Below, piece by piece: positions 12,132-12,951 of a DNA stretch of 12,951 nucleotides (position 1 is its first letter; each line of letters opens with the position of its first letter). Source of the stretch: Anaerofustis sp. GTDB lineage: Bacteria; Bacillota; Clostridia; Eubacteriales; Anaerofustaceae. The position numbers were made by a program, and so were the translations under genes. The stretch covers positions 20,328 to 33,278 of the forward strand of contig NZ_JAHZIA010000038.1 in the NCBI RefSeq assembly GCF_019420015.1, given 5' to 3'. The notes under the pieces were generated by a model. It saw only the letters and a list, made by a program, of their open reading frames with translations. It made no database searches and was not told where the DNA came from.

Positions 12132-12951
12132 TTGGAACAATTTATTCAGCAAATAATAAACGGTATTTCCATAGGAAGTATTTATGCCCTTATTGCTCTT
12201 GGGTATACGATGGTGTACGGAATAATAAATTTGATTAACTTCGCTCACGGTGATATTTTAATGGTGGGGGGATATATCGGTTTTTTCTGTGCTTATACTC
12301 TTGGTATAGGGTTTATTCCCGCTACTTTGATTGCCATGATAATATGTGCGATACTTGGAGTATTGATAGAAAGAGTTGCTTATAGACCGCTTAGGAATGC
12401 TCCTAGAATCACGCTTCTTATAACTGCGATTGGTGTAAGTTTTTTACTTGAATACGCTATGATGTATTTTGTCGGCCCTGATGTAAAAACTTATCCTTCA
12501 GGATTTTTTGGATTTGGATATATTAATCTCGGAGGGATTTCCATTTCAAGTGATAAACTTATGGTAACTCTTATAACACTTGTTTTAATGGTAGCTTTAC
12601 AGGTTCTTATAAGTAAGACCAAGATAGGAAAATCTATGAGAGCCGTATCTTCAGATCCTGACGCTGCTCAACTTATGGGGGTTAGTGTAGATAAAGCTAT
12701 ATCTTTTACATTTTTAATCGGTTCTGCTTTGGCGGCAGTTGCGGGTGTAATGTACGGAGCTATGTTTACAATTAATCCTCTCTCTGGTATGACTCCCGGA
12801 TTAAAGGCTTTTATAGCAGCTGTATTTGGGGGAATCGGAAGTATCCCGGGTGCAATTGTCGGCGGGCTTTCTTTAGGACTTATAGAAACATTGGTAAGCG
12901 GATATCTTTCAAGTGCATATAAAGATGCCGTTGCATTTGCGATACTTATTA
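12132..12951 (+). CDS. livH: Branched-chain amino acid ABC transporter permease LivH, 3'-truncated by window edge
   Basis: The visible 273 residues are a LivH-type inner-membrane permease, with about seven hydrophobic helices starting at residue 5 (FIQQIINGISIGSIYALIAL). Family marks include YTMVYGIINLINFAHGD (25-41), the YRPLR segment (84-88), the cytoplasmic GKSMRAVSSDPDAAQLMGV (166-184) that contacts the ATPase, and FGGIGSIPGAIVGG (232-245). I choose the TTG at 12132 as start: GGAGG (12120-12124) is 7 nt upstream, whereas the in-frame ATG at 12126 is only 1 nt from it, and MEQFIQQIINGIS is the usual family N-terminus. The frame is open to the last base, so the gene and presumably livM, livG and livF continue outside. 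It is probably cotranscribed with livJ across the hairpin at 12011-12041. Confidence 0.93.
   Translation, partial: MEQFIQQIINGISIGSIYALIALGYTMVYGIINLINFAHGDILMVGGYIGFFCAYTLGIGFIPATLIAMIICAILGVLIERVAYRPLRNAPRITLLITAIGVSFLLEYAMMYFVGPDVKTYPSGFFGFGYINLGGISISSDKLMVTLITLVLMVALQVLISKTKIGKSMRAVSSDPDAAQLMGVSVDKAISFTFLIGSALAAVAGVMYGAMFTINPLSGMTPGLKAFIAAVFGGIGSIPGAIVGGLSLGLIETLVSGYLSSAYKDAVAFAILI

Overview
The window is very AT-rich, has strong AGGAGG-type ribosome binding sites and SigA-like TTGACA/TATAAT promoters, and its conserved genes look most like those of Clostridia and related anaerobes. It most likely comes from a low-GC Bacillota chromosome. No rRNA, tRNA, CRISPR array, transposase or integrase is visible.

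Region 1 (1-2680) is an accessory-looking block on the + strand. Two paralogous membrane proteins (1-795, cut by the window edge, and 1626-2573) each appear to be built from a duplicated unit of two membrane helices plus a PH-like cytoplasmic domain. Between them lie a 152-residue three-helix membrane protein (888-1346) and a concealed reading frame (1347-1603). That frame codes for about 85 residues, 46% Lys/Arg with no acidic residue, but only if a -1 shift occurs at a perfect A AAA AAG heptamer. The block resembles an immunity/resistance cluster next to the remnant of a cationic peptide or toxin linker. That reading is inference.

Region 2 (2650-4200) is a phage/ICE-style immunity switch with no element around it. 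An ImmR-like repressor and an ImmA/IrrE-like metalloprotease (- strand) diverge from a small Cro-like helix-turn-helix protein and a 48-residue ORF (+ strand). The divergent region holds two near-consensus promoters and three palindromes.

Region 3 (4222-9225) is a drug-exporter operon on the - strand: a MarR repressor, then the two halves of a heterodimeric TM287/288-type ABC exporter, closed by a strong terminator. A near-perfect 25-bp palindrome just downstream of the MarR promoter is the likely operator. A conserved-looking 61-residue small protein lies downstream of the terminator.

Region 4 (9275-12951) has folC (- strand) divergent from the start of a branched-chain amino acid ABC transporter operon (livJ, then livH running off the window). 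A 15/15 match to the CodY consensus lies between them, so uptake of CodY's own effector amino acids is probably CodY-controlled. A long perfect hairpin separates livJ from livH.

All family assignments are by eye from motifs and layout; no database search was run.
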